NCBI GenBank assembly: GCA_012729055.1
Contig: JAAYDW010000045.1
Span: 1 to 64,000 of the forward strand
Length of the DNA stretch: 64,000 nt
Source: Deltaproteobacteria bacterium
GTDB taxonomy: Bacteria; Desulfobacterota; Syntrophia; Syntrophales; Smithellaceae
Direction: 5' to 3'
The number at the start of each line of letters is the position of its first letter. Positions within the stretch are counted from its first letter, which is position 1. Position numbers and translations under genes: made by a program. This document shows, piece after piece, positions 17,846 through 27,095 of this stretch. A model generated the notes under the pieces. It saw only the letters and a list, made by a program, of their open reading frames with translations. It was not told the DNA's origin and did not search any database.

Positions 17846-19828
17846 TTACTCCTTTTTCTGCATCATGAGAATACGCAGCCGGGGAATTCTTCCGGCCACG
17901 GGGGTCTCGGGATTGATCTCATAGGCGTTTTTATATGCTTTTAAGGCTTCGGCGTAAAGTCCTTTCTTCTCGTAAGCCTGGCCCAGATTGGCGTAAGTGA
18001 CGGCGTCTTCGGAATCATACTTCAGGGCCGTCAGATAGTTGGCAATCGCCTTCTCCGGGTCGCCCGCGGCGGCATAGGCAAACCCCAGACTGAAGTAGGA
18101 AGAAGCTTTTTTCGGTTCGAGCTTCACGATCCGCCGGTAATATTTAATCGCCTGTGCGGTGTTTTTGTTCTTGAGATGATAATTCGCGATGATGCCCAGC
18201 GTCTTTCGTGTCGGCGGGGAGATTTTTTCATAATAGGCGACGGCTTCTTTTTCCCGTCCCAGCTTCGTATACGTATAGGCCAGGTTATGGTAGAGCGCCT
18301 GATCTTTCACGCCCAGACGGACCGCCCGTTCATACTGCTCGGCCGACGCGGCATAATTTTTAAGCTCTCCGTAGGCAAAGCCCATGTTCACGCGAATGGC
18401 CGTCCTCTGCGGATATTTTTTCACCAGTCTTTCGTAGTAGCGGACGGCCTGATCGTACTGTTTGTTTTTAAAGGCCAGGTCCGCCAGGCGCTCCAGCGCG
18501 TCCGCATCCTCCGGATTTTTCTTCAGCACGGACGCGTATTCCCGTACGGCCTCGTCCGTCTTTTTTCTTTTTTCATACGCAGCGGCCAGATTGAAGCGGA
18601 TCACCGGATCGTTCGGCGCCAGCCGGACGGCTTTGAGCAGGTAATCCATTTCCTCAGCCGGCTTTCCCGCCCCGGCGTATGCGGTGGCCAGATTGGCGTA
18701 AACCGCCGCGTCTCCGGGAGCCCTTTTGACGGCTTCGCCGTAGCCGGCAATGGCCTTGTCATACTGCTTTTTCTGCAAATAAATATCTCCCAGCGCCCGC
18801 CACGGAGCCGCGTCATTCTTGTCGCGCAGGGCGACATAGCGGTATTGTTCAATGGCCTGTGCTGTCCGGTTCGACTTTTCGAGGGCCTGCCCCAGCAAAA
18901 GCCGTACGGCAAGATTGTCCGGTTCCATCCGGACGGCTCCGGCGTAAGCCTCCGCCGCGCGATCCCACAGTTTCCTGTGGCTGTAGGCGAGCCCCAGCAT
19001 GGCTGGCACTTCTGCGTCGCCCGGCTGAAGTTTCGCCAGAGCGGGCAGAACCCGGGCGGCCGAATCGTAGCGGCCGGTCTGGATATATGAGCGCGCCAGT
19101 TCCTTCATGGCGCCCGCATCATCGGGTTTGAGGCGCAGGATTTCCTCGTAGAGTTTCGCCGCCTCTTCCGGCCGGTTCTGACGAAGATAAATGCCCGCCA
19201 GAATCCGGCGCACGCCGGCGTCCTCGCTGTTGTAAGCCATCGCCTTTTTCAGGTTTGCGATCTGCTCCTCCGTCTGCGAAGAACTGTTGGCAAACCGGAG
19301 CCAGTCCTGCGGCGTGATGGCCAGCCGGATCGGCACCACGGCGAGGGACTTCCCGGCATAATCGATGCGGATCCGGTAAGCGTCGGCCGCCTGCCGGTCC
19401 TTCGTCACCGCTTCGCTTTGCATGATCCGGTTGACCAGATCAATGCCGCGCCAGAGCACCCCCAGCGCATTGCCGTCCCGGCCGGTTCCTTCCACCGTCA
19501 CCGCCGTGTATTTCCCGGCCCAGTCGTCGCTCGCCACCGCCTTGACGACAAATTCGTCCCGGTAGGTGACTTCCAGAGCGTCGTTGGGCCCCATGCGGAT
19601 GTCCTTGCCGTTTTTTTCCACCAGCAGATAATAAAAATGCGGCGGCTGCTGCAAGACGTAATAGGCGAAGGCGTTTTTCGCCCGGACCACGCCGGCATAT
19701 CCGGCGGGGAAAAATCGGGGCAGCCCCCAGACAAGCAAGACCGCCACAAGGACCAGCGCCGCGATGACTGCAATAATGACAGCCGCGTTCCCTTTCGATC
19801 CGAACCGGCTTCTGAAACGATTTGCCAT
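17846..19828 (-). CDS. Membrane-anchored TPR-repeat protein
   Basis: 660 residues from the ATG at 19828 (GAGG upstream; a GTG at 19837 overlaps the xerD stop). A transmembrane helix at about 16-38 is followed by a periplasmic domain of about 150 residues with no recognised family, then about twelve TPR units from residue 215 to the end (AYNSEDAGVRRILAGIYLRQ and repeats). TPR arrays are protein-interaction scaffolds. Its position between xerD and kdsA suggests an envelope role, but nothing in the sequence names a partner. Confidence 0.8.
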   Translation of the reverse strand: MANRFRSRFGSKGNAAVIIAVIAALVLVAVLLVWGLPRFFPAGYAGVVRAKNAFAYYVLQQPPHFYYLLVEKNGKDIRMGPNDALEVTYRDEFVVKAVASDDWAGKYTAVTVEGTGRDGNALGVLWRGIDLVNRIMQSEAVTKDRQAADAYRIRIDYAGKSLAVVPIRLAITPQDWLRFANSSSQTEEQIANLKKAMAYNSEDAGVRRILAGIYLRQNRPEEAAKLYEEILRLKPDDAGAMKELARSYIQTGRYDSAARVLPALAKLQPGDAEVPAMLGLAYSHRKLWDRAAEAYAGAVRMEPDNLAVRLLLGQALEKSNRTAQAIEQYRYVALRDKNDAAPWRALGDIYLQKKQYDKAIAGYGEAVKRAPGDAAVYANLATAYAGAGKPAEEMDYLLKAVRLAPNDPVIRFNLAAAYEKRKKTDEAVREYASVLKKNPEDADALERLADLAFKNKQYDQAVRYYERLVKKYPQRTAIRVNMGFAYGELKNYAASAEQYERAVRLGVKDQALYHNLAYTYTKLGREKEAVAYYEKISPPTRKTLGIIANYHLKNKNTAQAIKYYRRIVKLEPKKASSYFSLGFAYAAAGDPEKAIANYLTALKYDSEDAVTYANLGQAYEKKGLYAEALKAYKNAYEINPETPVAGRIPRLRILMMQKKE

Positions 19829-19833
19829 AGACC

Positions 19834-20721
19834 TCACCCTCGGGGATGATATTTCCGGTGAATATTCTTCAACCGGTCCCGCGTGACATGCGTATAAATC
19901 TGCGTCGTCGAGATGTCGGAGTGCCCCAGCATCACCTGCACCGCGCGCAAATCCGCTCCGCCCTCCAGAAGATGGGAGGCGAAGGAATGACGGAATGTAT
20001 GCGGATGCACTTTTTTTTGCAAGCCCGCTTTTTTCGCATAGCGAACGATGATCTTCCAGATCCCCTGGCGCGAGAACGCCCGGCCCGAACGGTTTAAAAA
20101 CAGCATGTCCGTCGGCCCGGATTTCATAAGCGACGGCCTGGCCCGGTCCACGTAACGCCGCAGGCAGTCGTAGGCCGTCCGGCCGACCGGGACCACCCGC
20201 TCCTTGGAGCCCTTGCCCATCACGGTCAGAAATCCCACCTGCCAGTTGATGCCGTTCATGGTCAATCCGACCAGTTCCGAGACGCGCAGACCGGTGGCGT
20301 AAAGAAGCTCCAGCATGGCGCTGTCGCGCTGCGCGGCGGGCGTTTCCTCTCCCGGCTGGGACAAAATGGCCGCCATCTCTTCCCGGCTCACCGTATCGGG
20401 CAGACGCATCCAGACTTTCGCGAGTTCCACGTGCGCAAGCGGCGATTCGTCGAGCGCTTTCTCCTCCAGGAGGAACTTGTAAAAACCGCGGAGCGCCGCG
20501 AGCGTCCGGTTTACGGAATTCGCCGACAATCCGTCGTTTTTGAGCCGCACGAGAAATTCGACGACGGTTTCGGCCGTGACCTGCCCCAGGTCGGCAAGCC
20601 CCTTTTCCTCCAAGAAGGAAACATACCGGTTCAAATCGCGTCCGTACGCCTCGAGCGTGTTTTCGGCCGCGCCCCGTTCAATCAGAAGATGACTGAGATA
20701 TCGATGAAACCAGTTGCGCAT
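19834..20721 (-). CDS. xerD: Tyrosine recombinase XerD-type
   Basis: 295 residues: an N-terminal SAM-like core-binding domain and a catalytic domain with ATGLRVSELVGL (first arginine), HPHTFRHSFASHLLEGGADL (HxxR), LGHSDISTTQIYTH (histidine and tyrosine nucleophile). The length and motifs fit a chromosome-dimer-resolution XerC/D enzyme, not a phage integrase. It heads the minus-strand LPS/rpoN cluster. Confidence 0.9.
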   Translation of the reverse strand: MRNWFHRYLSHLLIERGAAENTLEAYGRDLNRYVSFLEEKGLADLGQVTAETVVEFLVRLKNDGLSANSVNRTLAALRGFYKFLLEEKALDESPLAHVELAKVWMRLPDTVSREEMAAILSQPGEETPAAQRDSAMLELLYATGLRVSELVGLTMNGINWQVGFLTVMGKGSKERVVPVGRTAYDCLRRYVDRARPSLMKSGPTDMLFLNRSGRAFSRQGIWKIIVRYAKKAGLQKKVHPHTFRHSFASHLLEGGADLRAVQVMLGHSDISTTQIYTHVTRDRLKNIHRKYHPRG

Positions 20722-20830
20722 GGGCGTTTTTTACGCAAATCCGTCTTTTATGTAAAGTTTTTTTGTTGACATTGCATCTCAATGTTGTAGGAAGGACAAA
20801 CAAACGTTTGGAAAATACCGGAGAAAAAAA

Positions 20831-21277
20831 ATGGGAAAAATCGTTCTCGCCGGCGATCATGGAGCGGTTGAGCTGAAAAAACAGATCACTGATTTTCTGA
20901 AAAAGAAAAATATCGACATCACCGATCTGGGAACCTTCGGCGACGCGGCCGTCGACTATCCGGACATCGCCCTGGCCGCGTGCCGTGAATTTCTGAAGGG
21001 CGGCTATGATTTCGGCATTTTACTGTGCGGCACGGGCATCGGCGTCTGCATCACCGCCAACAAGGTAAAAGGCATCCGCTGCGCGCTCGTTTCCGATTTG
21101 TTCACGGCCGAAATGGCCAAAGCCCACAACAATGCCAATTTCATCGCCTTCGGCGGGCGGGTGGCCTATGCAACGCCGGTGACGGCGATGATTGAAAAAT
21201 TTATGACAACGGCCTATGAAGGCGGCCGCCACGAGCGGCGGATCGCCAAGATGATGGCCCTCGACAAGCAGGGATAG
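20831..21277 (+). CDS. rpiB: Ribose-5-phosphate isomerase B
   Basis: 148 residues. AGDHGAVELK at the N-terminus, the LCGTGIGVCITANKVKGIRCAL loop with the catalytic cysteine, and HNNANFIAFGGR are RpiB signatures (pentose phosphate pathway). GGAG lies at 20820-20823. It is divergent from xerD. A TTGACA at 20766 has no convincing -10 partner. Confidence 0.94.
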   Translation: MGKIVLAGDHGAVELKKQITDFLKKKNIDITDLGTFGDAAVDYPDIALAACREFLKGGYDFGILLCGTGIGVCITANKVKGIRCALVSDLFTAEMAKAHNNANFIAFGGRVAYATPVTAMIEKFMTTAYEGGRHERRIAKMMALDKQG

Positions 21278-21321
21278 CGTTTCCCGGGACAGATAGCAGC
21301 TGATGCCCTCCACCACCGGGA

Positions 21322-21351
21322 GCGCGGGCTTTAGGCGCTTCCAGCCCGCGC
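21322..21351. terminator. Hairpin between convergent rpiB and ABC transporter genes
   Basis: Perfect 9-bp arms GCGCGGGCT (21322-21330) and AGCCCGCGC (21343-21351) with a 12-nt loop, no T-run. The rest of the 210-bp gap (21278-21487) holds no recognisable gene. Confidence 0.4.
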
Positions 21352-21487
21352 GGTCCGGACAGGCGGTGAGCGCCCGATCGTCATGCGGATCGGTCTCCAG
21401 AAAGGAAATGCCTGCGGTCCTTGGCTTCCACCCGACAAACAGCGGTCGATCAGATCGAGCACTCCGAACTTCCGGTTTTTAATGACT

Positions 21488-22600
21488 TCAGCATGCGGAC
21501 CTTTTTGCCCACTCCGGCAGCGTCAGCCGCAGTCGGTTCACTTCCCCTTCGCGCGCGTAATCGTGGCCCGACACCAGTTTGCCCACAAGCGTCATGGGCA
21601 GGTCGTCTTCCTCCACCGCTGCAAACGGGTTATACGGTTTTCCCGCGCTCGCGAGCAGAATTTCCACGGCGCCGCTTTCTTCCGAATAGCCCACCGTGAC
21701 CGTGATGTCCACATGGTCGCCCGAAGCGGGCAGGAGTTTGTTGACCACGAGCTCCTCGATCACCAGTTGAATGTTGTAGATCCGGTTTTCCGAGAGAAAG
21801 TGCTTGCGCCCGAAGGCCTCCACGCCCGCGTTCATGGCGTATAAATCGAAATTCCGCGATTGGACGGCATACGTGGCGGTTTTCACGCGGTGAATGAACG
21901 CGCGTGTTTTCTCCCGCTCCGGGCGAACGAAAATCCGGTCGGGCGGCCCCTCTTCATAAATCACCCCTTCGTCCATGTACAGGACGCGCGTGGATACATC
22001 CCGCGCAAATTTCATTTCGTGCGTGACGATCATCAGCGTCATGCCGTCGGCCGCGAGTTTCCGGATGACCGCCAGCACTTCGCTCACCATCGTCGGATCG
22101 AGCGCCGAGGTCGGCTCGTCAAAAAGGAGGATTTCCGGCGTCATGGCCAGAGCCCGGGCAATGGCCACCCTTTGCTTCTGCCCGCCCGAAAGTTCGTCGG
22201 GGTACGCGGTGGCTTTTTCCGCGAGCCCCACCATCGCCAGCAGCCGAAGCGCTTCGTCGTAAGCCTCCTGCCGCGGCATCTTCAGCAGGTCGACCGGTCC
22301 GAGCATGATGTTTTCAATCACCATCAGGTGCGAAAAAAGATTGAAGGACTGAAACACCATGCCCATGCGCCGGCGCAGCAGCGAAATGTCGGTTCCGCGG
22401 TCCAGAAGACGAATGCCGTCGATGATGATTTCGCCGCCGGTCGGCCTCTCCAGCAGATTCAAACAGCGCAGGAGCGTGCTTTTGCCGGTGCCGGACGGGC
22501 CGATGACGGAAATCACCTCGCCCTTCTCGATGCGGAGATTGACGTCCTTCAAAACGACCAGGTCGCCGAAGTGTTTGGCAAGATGGTTCACTTCAATCAT
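21488..22600 (-). CDS. Polar amino acid ABC ATPase fused to an RsbW-like HATPase domain
   Basis: 370 residues. Residues 1-242 are a complete GlnQ/HisP-type ATPase: Walker [37 protein letters not shown], and VTHEM. A second domain (about 255-370) follows, with [14 protein letters not shown], an anti-sigma/GHKL-like N-box, and a beta-strand-rich end ([20 protein letters not shown]), resembling RsbW-type serine-kinase ATPases. Normal family members end near residue 245. The ATG overlaps the stop of the upstream permease fusion gene. The extra domain might connect transport to a partner-switching regulator (inference). Confidence 0.8.
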   Translation of the reverse strand: MIEVNHLAKHFGDLVVLKDVNLRIEKGEVISVIGPSGTGKSTLLRCLNLLERPTGGEIIIDGIRLLDRGTDISLLRRRMGMVFQSFNLFSHLMVIENIMLGPVDLLKMPRQEAYDEALRLLAMVGLAEKATAYPDELSGGQKQRVAIARALAMTPEILLFDEPTSALDPTMVSEVLAVIRKLAADGMTLMIVTHEMKFARDVSTRVLYMDEGVIYEEGPPDRIFVRPEREKTRAFIHRVKTATYAVQSRNFDLYAMNAGVEAFGRKHFLSENRIYNIQLVIEELVVNKLLPASGDHVDITVTVGYSEESGAVEILLASAGKPYNPFAAVEEDDLPMTLVGKLVSGHDYAREGEVNRLRLTLPEWAKRSAC

Positions 22601-25599
22601 GCGTTTCTCACTCCCCTGACGACGCGGGGACGCCGTTTGGGATCAACCCGCATCTCCAACCGGCCCAGAAGCCACACCAGCGCATACGCCGCCACAAAAT
22701 AAATCACCGCCGTCGCGATCAACGGAAAAAACGCCTCGTAGGTCCGGCTCCGGATGATGTCGCTCATCTTGGTCAAATCCTGGATGGCGATGTAGCCCAC
22801 CACGGACGTCATCTTCAGCATCGAAATAAACTCGCCCTTGAACACGGGCAGCACGTGGCGCGCCGCCTGCGGAAACGTGATCTTGGCAAAAACCTGCATC
22901 CGACCGAATCCCAGCGCACAGGCCGCTTCATGCTGCCCCCGGTCCACCGCGTCGATGCCCGTGCGCATCATCTCCGAAATGTACGCGGCGAAATTGAGCG
23001 AAAATCCGATCACCGCCACCAGGATCGCATCGATATCCACGCTGCCGAACACGATGTAATAGAGGATCATCAGTAAAACGACGATCGGCGTTCCCTGGAT
23101 CGCCCGGATATAGATCTTTGCCGGAATATTCGCCAGACGCGACGGCGCCCGGCGCAGCACGCAGATTCCAAAGCCCAGGATTGTTCCGAATACCGCGGAC
23201 AGCACTGAAATGAGGAGCGTCACGCCCAATCCCTGCAACACCAGCCGGTAGCGGTTTTCCTTCACGAACGTCCGTTCAAAACTTGCCTTAAGGCCCCGCC
23301 AGAATCCCTCCCGGCCCGCCGCGGCCTCTTCCGGCAAAGCCGCCGGCGCGGCGACCATGACGGCGACGCCTCCCTGATAGTTGGGAATGCTGAACAGAAC
23401 CGACCGGGCGCGCTCTTCCGTGACGGTGATTCCGCAGGCGGCCATGTCGCTTTTTCCGGAGAGAAGCGACGCCAGGACTGCGGAAATATCCATATCGATG
23501 ATTTCCAGTTTTCGGCCGAGACGATCGGCAACCCGAAGCGCAATCTCGATATCGTAGCCGACCAGACAGTCGTCCTTGCGGTAGACAAAGGGCGCCATGC
23601 CGCTGTTCGTGGCCAGGCGGAGAACTCCCCTTTTGCCGCCGGGGGCCAGAGCCGGGAGCGTCCTGGCCGCTTCGTCCGCACCTAACCAGCGGGCCTCGAT
23701 CTCCCGCAGCGTCCCGTCGGCCTGCATCTGCCGGAGGGCGTCGTCAACGTCCTTTTGCAAGTCGGGCCGGCTTTTGGCAAAGGCGAACGCGTAACCGTCG
23801 GATGTGAGCAGATCCTTGAGCGTCGCGAGGCCGCCGGTGCGATTTTGAATGTCGCGCGCCATCGGCTCATCGACCAGAAAAGCCGCAATCTTTCCCGCCT
23901 TGAGCGCCTCGGCCTGATCGGAGAAATTGTTGAAATACTCGGGAACAGCCCGGGGGCATTTGCTTTTGAGGACAGCGTCGTAGGCGGAGCCGGTGATGAT
24001 GCCGACTTTTTTGCCGGCCAGTTGCGCTATTTGGGTCACGGCGGCGGCGACGGGACGGGACGGATCCGCCGCCACCACCACCACGGTGCCGCCCGTATAG
24101 TAAGGAATGCTGAACAGGACCGACTTGGCCCGCTCCTCGGTGATGGTGATAAAATCTCCCGCCATGTCGGTTTTTCCGGAAACCAGAGACGGAATGATGG
24201 CCGAGAAATCCATATCAATGATTTTCAGCCGGCGGCCGAGCTTCGCGGCGATGATCATGGCCGCTTCGATATCGTAGCCGACCAGTTTGCCGTTTTTAAC
24301 GTAGACAAAAGGCGCGCTGTCGCTGTTGGTGGCAAAACGGATGACGCCGTTGGGGCCGTCCAGCCTGTAGTCCGGCAGCGCCTTGGCCTTCTCGTCCGCG
24401 CCGAACCACTTGTCTTCCAGTTTTTTAATCGTTTGGTCTTTCTTCATCTGCTCGAGTACGGCGTTAACCTGTTTTTGCAGTCCGGATGATTTTTTGGAAA
24501 AGGCAAACGCGTATTCGTTGGTGTAGAGCCACTGGGGAAGATAGGCGAGGCCGGACGTCTCGCGGACCATGCCTCTGGCCACCACCTCATCGACCAGAAA
24601 TCCGGCAATCCGCCCCGTCTTGACCGCTTCGATCTGATCCGTAAAGGTGGTGAAATAAGAGGGAATCGCTTTCGGCACGGCCGTCTTGAGCACGTTTTCA
24701 TAGGTCGTTCCGGTCTGGACGCCCACCTTTTTCCCCGCCAGCTGCAAAATTTGCGTAATCCGTCCGGACGGGCGCACCGGCAGCCTGTCCTTGCGCACGA
24801 GGAAGGAAACTTCCGAATCCACGTAGGGATCGGAAAAAAGCATGATCTTCCGGCGCTCTTCGGTGGCGTTGAGATTCGCGATTAAAAGATCGATCTTGCC
24901 GGCGGCCGCGGCGGCGACAATGGCGGGGTACTCGATGGACTGAAAGGTGATACGGGCGTTCAGAAAAAGCGCGAGACGCTTCGCAAACTCGATGTCAAAT
25001 CCCGAAAGCCGCCCGTCGGCATAGTAGTTCATCGGCTCATTGCGGCCGTCCGTGCCGATGGTCAGCGCCAGCGCCGGGCGGTCCGGCTCCGGCAAATCGG
25101 GCATCTGCAGGTTTTTCGCCAAAATCCACCGCTCATACATCGCCTGGTAGGTTCCGTCCTGCCGGTACTGTCTGATAAAGGCGTTGACCTTTACAATTAG
25201 CTCCTCCCGCCCCGACGCGGCGCCGACGACGATTTGTTCGTCGCCGATCTTGTCGTCCAGGAGCGCCAGATCGGGATTCTGAACCGTCACGTATTTGAGC
25301 GTGTGCCGGTCAAAGGCGAAAGCGTCGAGTTTCCCGTACTTCACGCCCAGATACCCGTCGGCCAGCGATGCATAATATTCGATTTTACAGCGGGGGAAGT
25401 TTTTTTCGACCACCGTCATGGCGGCCGTTCCCTGTCCCACGCCGATGGTGTACGCGGAAGAATTCATCTGTGCCGCCGAATGCAACACGGGTCTTTGACC
25501 GTCGCGGTCGGAACATCCGTAAAGCGAACACAGGATCAGCAAAACCCAGACAGACAGCCTTCCTTTGCCTTTTCTTCCGCTTTTGCGCCCCACCCTCAT
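22597..25599 (-). CDS. Amino acid ABC transporter: tandem substrate-binding domains fused to permease
   Basis: 1000 residues from the ATG at 25599 (GGAAGGAAG upstream; a TTG at 25671 is the only longer start). A lipoprotein-type signal ends at LYGC. The SBP_bac_3 domains that follow are arranged unusually: a partial domain resembling only lobe 2, two full domains (each with a GYDIE/GFDIE-type ligand loop, a TEERRK/TEERAK motif and a KVGVQTG or KVGIITG hinge), and a final lobe-1-only segment ending in FSIPNYQGG. It is followed directly by a HisM/GlnP-type permease (about 770-1000; [36 protein letters not shown] loop). With the ATPase gene overlapping, this makes a two-gene importer. Confidence 0.88.
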   Translation of the reverse strand: MRVGRKSGRKGKGRLSVWVLLILCSLYGCSDRDGQRPVLHSAAQMNSSAYTIGVGQGTAAMTVVEKNFPRCKIEYYASLADGYLGVKYGKLDAFAFDRHTLKYVTVQNPDLALLDDKIGDEQIVVGAASGREELIVKVNAFIRQYRQDGTYQAMYERWILAKNLQMPDLPEPDRPALALTIGTDGRNEPMNYYADGRLSGFDIEFAKRLALFLNARITFQSIEYPAIVAAAAAGKIDLLIANLNATEERRKIMLFSDPYVDSEVSFLVRKDRLPVRPSGRITQILQLAGKKVGVQTGTTYENVLKTAVPKAIPSYFTTFTDQIEAVKTGRIAGFLVDEVVARGMVRETSGLAYLPQWLYTNEYAFAFSKKSSGLQKQVNAVLEQMKKDQTIKKLEDKWFGADEKAKALPDYRLDGPNGVIRFATNSDSAPFVYVKNGKLVGYDIEAAMIIAAKLGRRLKIIDMDFSAIIPSLVSGKTDMAGDFITITEERAKSVLFSIPYYTGGTVVVVAADPSRPVAAAVTQIAQLAGKKVGIITGSAYDAVLKSKCPRAVPEYFNNFSDQAEALKAGKIAAFLVDEPMARDIQNRTGGLATLKDLLTSDGYAFAFAKSRPDLQKDVDDALRQMQADGTLREIEARWLGADEAARTLPALAPGGKRGVLRLATNSGMAPFVYRKDDCLVGYDIEIALRVADRLGRKLEIIDMDISAVLASLLSGKSDMAACGITVTEERARSVLFSIPNYQGGVAVMVAAPAALPEEAAAGREGFWRGLKASFERTFVKENRYRLVLQGLGVTLLISVLSAVFGTILGFGICVLRRAPSRLANIPAKIYIRAIQGTPIVVLLMILYYIVFGSVDIDAILVAVIGFSLNFAAYISEMMRTGIDAVDRGQHEAACALGFGRMQVFAKITFPQAARHVLPVFKGEFISMLKMTSVVGYIAIQDLTKMSDIIRSRTYEAFFPLIATAVIYFVAAYALVWLLGRLEMRVDPKRRPRVVRGVRNA

Positions 25600-25784
25600 C
25601 TTCCTTCCGCAGCCTTTGAACTGACATCCGAAAAGCCCCGCCACTATGACAAAAGTGAGATATCTTTGCAATGGGATAATCGGTTGGAAATGCCTATTTT
25701 AAAAAAAGAGAGCGCCGTCTTCGGCGTGAGACGACAAAACGCGCAAATCCGTTCTGACTGTGGATTTGGGGCCTGCAAAACCTG

Positions 25785-25813
25785 TTGACAATTGATTTGG
25801 AGGCTTTTATGGT
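25785..25813 (+). promoter_or_regulatory. Candidate sigma-70 promoter ahead of the propeller remnant
   Basis: Perfect TTGACA (25785-25790), 17-nt spacer, TATGGT (25808-25813). It points into the beta-propeller fragment. GGAGG at 25797-25801 and an ATG at 25809 lie inside the same stretch, but that ATG is followed by a stop three codons later. Confidence 0.45.
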
Positions 25814-25828
25814 TTTTTAAGTGGAAGC

Positions 25829-26122
25829 TTGGCCGTCGATAACAGAGGCAGATTTTTGTTTGTCGGCAACGACAATTCGGCCGACATCTCCGTCTTCGCC
25901 ATCGGCGCCGACGGCTCCCTCACTCCGGTTGCCGGCTCCCCCTTCGCCTTCGGCGCTTCCATCAACGGAATCACGCTCAACGTTGCCAGCGATCTTTTGT
26001 ATGTGGCGAACGGCAACACGAATGCCTTCATCGTTTTGGCTGTCGCCGCCGACGGAAGCCTCGCGTCCGTCAGAAGTTATGCGGCGGCCAATCCGCAAAG
26101 CACGTTCCTCTTCACAGACCAA
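25829..26122 (+). pseudogene. Fragment of a YncE/lactonase-type beta-propeller protein
   Basis: About 100 codons encode two blades typical of 6-phosphogluconolactonase/YncE-like propellers: GRFLFVGNDNSADISVFAI...DGSLTPVAGSPFAFG and LLYVANGNTNAFIVLAV..DGSLASV. A complete protein of this family has six or seven blades, so this is a remnant. The frame starts only with TTG. The nearby ATG at 25809 with a good GGAGG would enter this frame if the six-T run at 25813-25818 were one base longer, so a small indel may have killed the start. The frame runs into a strong terminator. Confidence 0.6.
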
Positions 26123-26158
26123 AGCCTCGGCCGGAACATCCGGCCGGGGCTTTTTTTT
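26123..26158 (+). terminator. Rho-independent terminator
   Basis: AGCCTCGGCCGG (26123-26134), loop AACAT, CCGGCCGGGGCT (26140-26151), then T residues to 26158. The stem is 12 bp with one G-T pair. It ends the propeller remnant; antisense to it, the alpha/beta hydrolase gene finishes 43 bp further on. Confidence 0.8.
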
Positions 26159-26200
26159 GACGCATTCATGTTTGGGCACTGCTTCCGCAAGGCCGGCGCT

Positions 26201-27079
26201 TCAGCGCGGCCCGCTTTCCAGGTCGTCCAGAAAATCCCGGACGACGGCGGCGAAAATCTGCGGCCGTTCGATCTGGTGCAGGTGCGAGGCCTGCGGAATC
26301 ACCGCCAGGCGGGCGCGGGGAAAGCGCTCCTGAAAGTCCTTCACCGTTTTGACGCCCGCCTCGTCGCGGTCGCCGCAGGTGAGAAGAACCGGCTCGCCGA
26401 TTGATGAAAGACGGGGCGCAAGATCGAAATCGCGGAGCTTTCCGGTGACGGTAAATTCGCTTGGCCCCCAGAGCGTGTTGTACACCTCGAGGCTCAGCCG
26501 GGAAAAGGCCGTCTCCAGAGACACGGGCCAGGGCGACAAGAGACAGACGTGCCGTTCGTAGTAGGCCAGCATCGCGCGCCGGTAAGCGTCGCCGAAGTCG
26601 CCGGACGCTTCGCCGGCTGCGATGGCTTCGCGCAGATCCGCGGGCATCCGCGCGATGTTGGCTCGCTGGTCTTCCTGCCAGGCAGGGCTGGAAATAAGCG
26701 GCGCGCACAGCATAACGCCGTGAACGCCGGCGGGCCGGCGTTCGAGAAGATAGGCGCAAACGAGCGCGCACCCCCAGGAAAAGCCCATCAGATAAACGTC
26801 GTCGAGATGCAGACCGGCCCGCACCTGCGCCAGTTCTTCAATATAGTTCGCCACCGAATAGAAACGCTTGTCGAAAGCCCGATCGCTTCTTCCGCAGCCG
26901 AGCTGATCGTAAAAATACACCGGACGGTCCTGCCACAGGAAGTCGAGGCCGTCGGTCATGCTGAGAAAGCCGGGGCCGCCGTGTACGACGAGCACCGGTG
27001 TTTTCCGCCGTTTTTCGCCGTACGCGGCATACCAGATCTTTCCGTTTTTTGTTTCGAGCTTTCCCTCGCGCATCGTCAT
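26201..27079 (-). CDS. Alpha/beta hydrolase, proline iminopeptidase family
   Basis: 292 residues from the ATG at 27079 (GGGGAG five bases upstream). VVHGGPG forms the oxyanion motif, GFSWGCALV holds the nucleophile serine, CGDRDE the aspartate and ASHLHQIE the histidine. This pattern is typical of prolyl aminopeptidase/tricorn-factor-F1-like hydrolases (S33), which trim N-terminal residues from small peptides; no signal peptide, so cytosolic. It lies 16 bp downstream of the serine acetyltransferase gene. Confidence 0.85.
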   Translation of the reverse strand: MTMREGKLETKNGKIWYAAYGEKRRKTPVLVVHGGPGFLSMTDGLDFLWQDRPVYFYDQLGCGRSDRAFDKRFYSVANYIEELAQVRAGLHLDDVYLMGFSWGCALVCAYLLERRPAGVHGVMLCAPLISSPAWQEDQRANIARMPADLREAIAAGEASGDFGDAYRRAMLAYYERHVCLLSPWPVSLETAFSRLSLEVYNTLWGPSEFTVTGKLRDFDLAPRLSSIGEPVLLTCGDRDEAGVKTVKDFQERFPRARLAVIPQASHLHQIERPQIFAAVVRDFLDDLESGPR

Positions 27080-27095
27080 CGTCACTCCCCTACGG

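Noticed and set aside
20766-20810. TTGACA and a CAAACGTTTG palindrome ahead of rpiB
   Set aside because: No acceptable -10 at 16-18 bp from the TTGACA, and a 10-bp palindrome alone is expected by chance.
21278-21487. Open frame on the minus strand running from the end of the ABC ATPase gene into rpiB antisense
   Set aside because: No start site, no known motif, and it continues only as the shadow of rpiB.
25701-25727. CGCCG/CGGCG mini-hairpin next to an A-run upstream of the binding-protein fusion gene
   Set aside because: A 5-bp stem separated from the T-run (minus strand) by several bases is too weak to call a terminator or attenuator.
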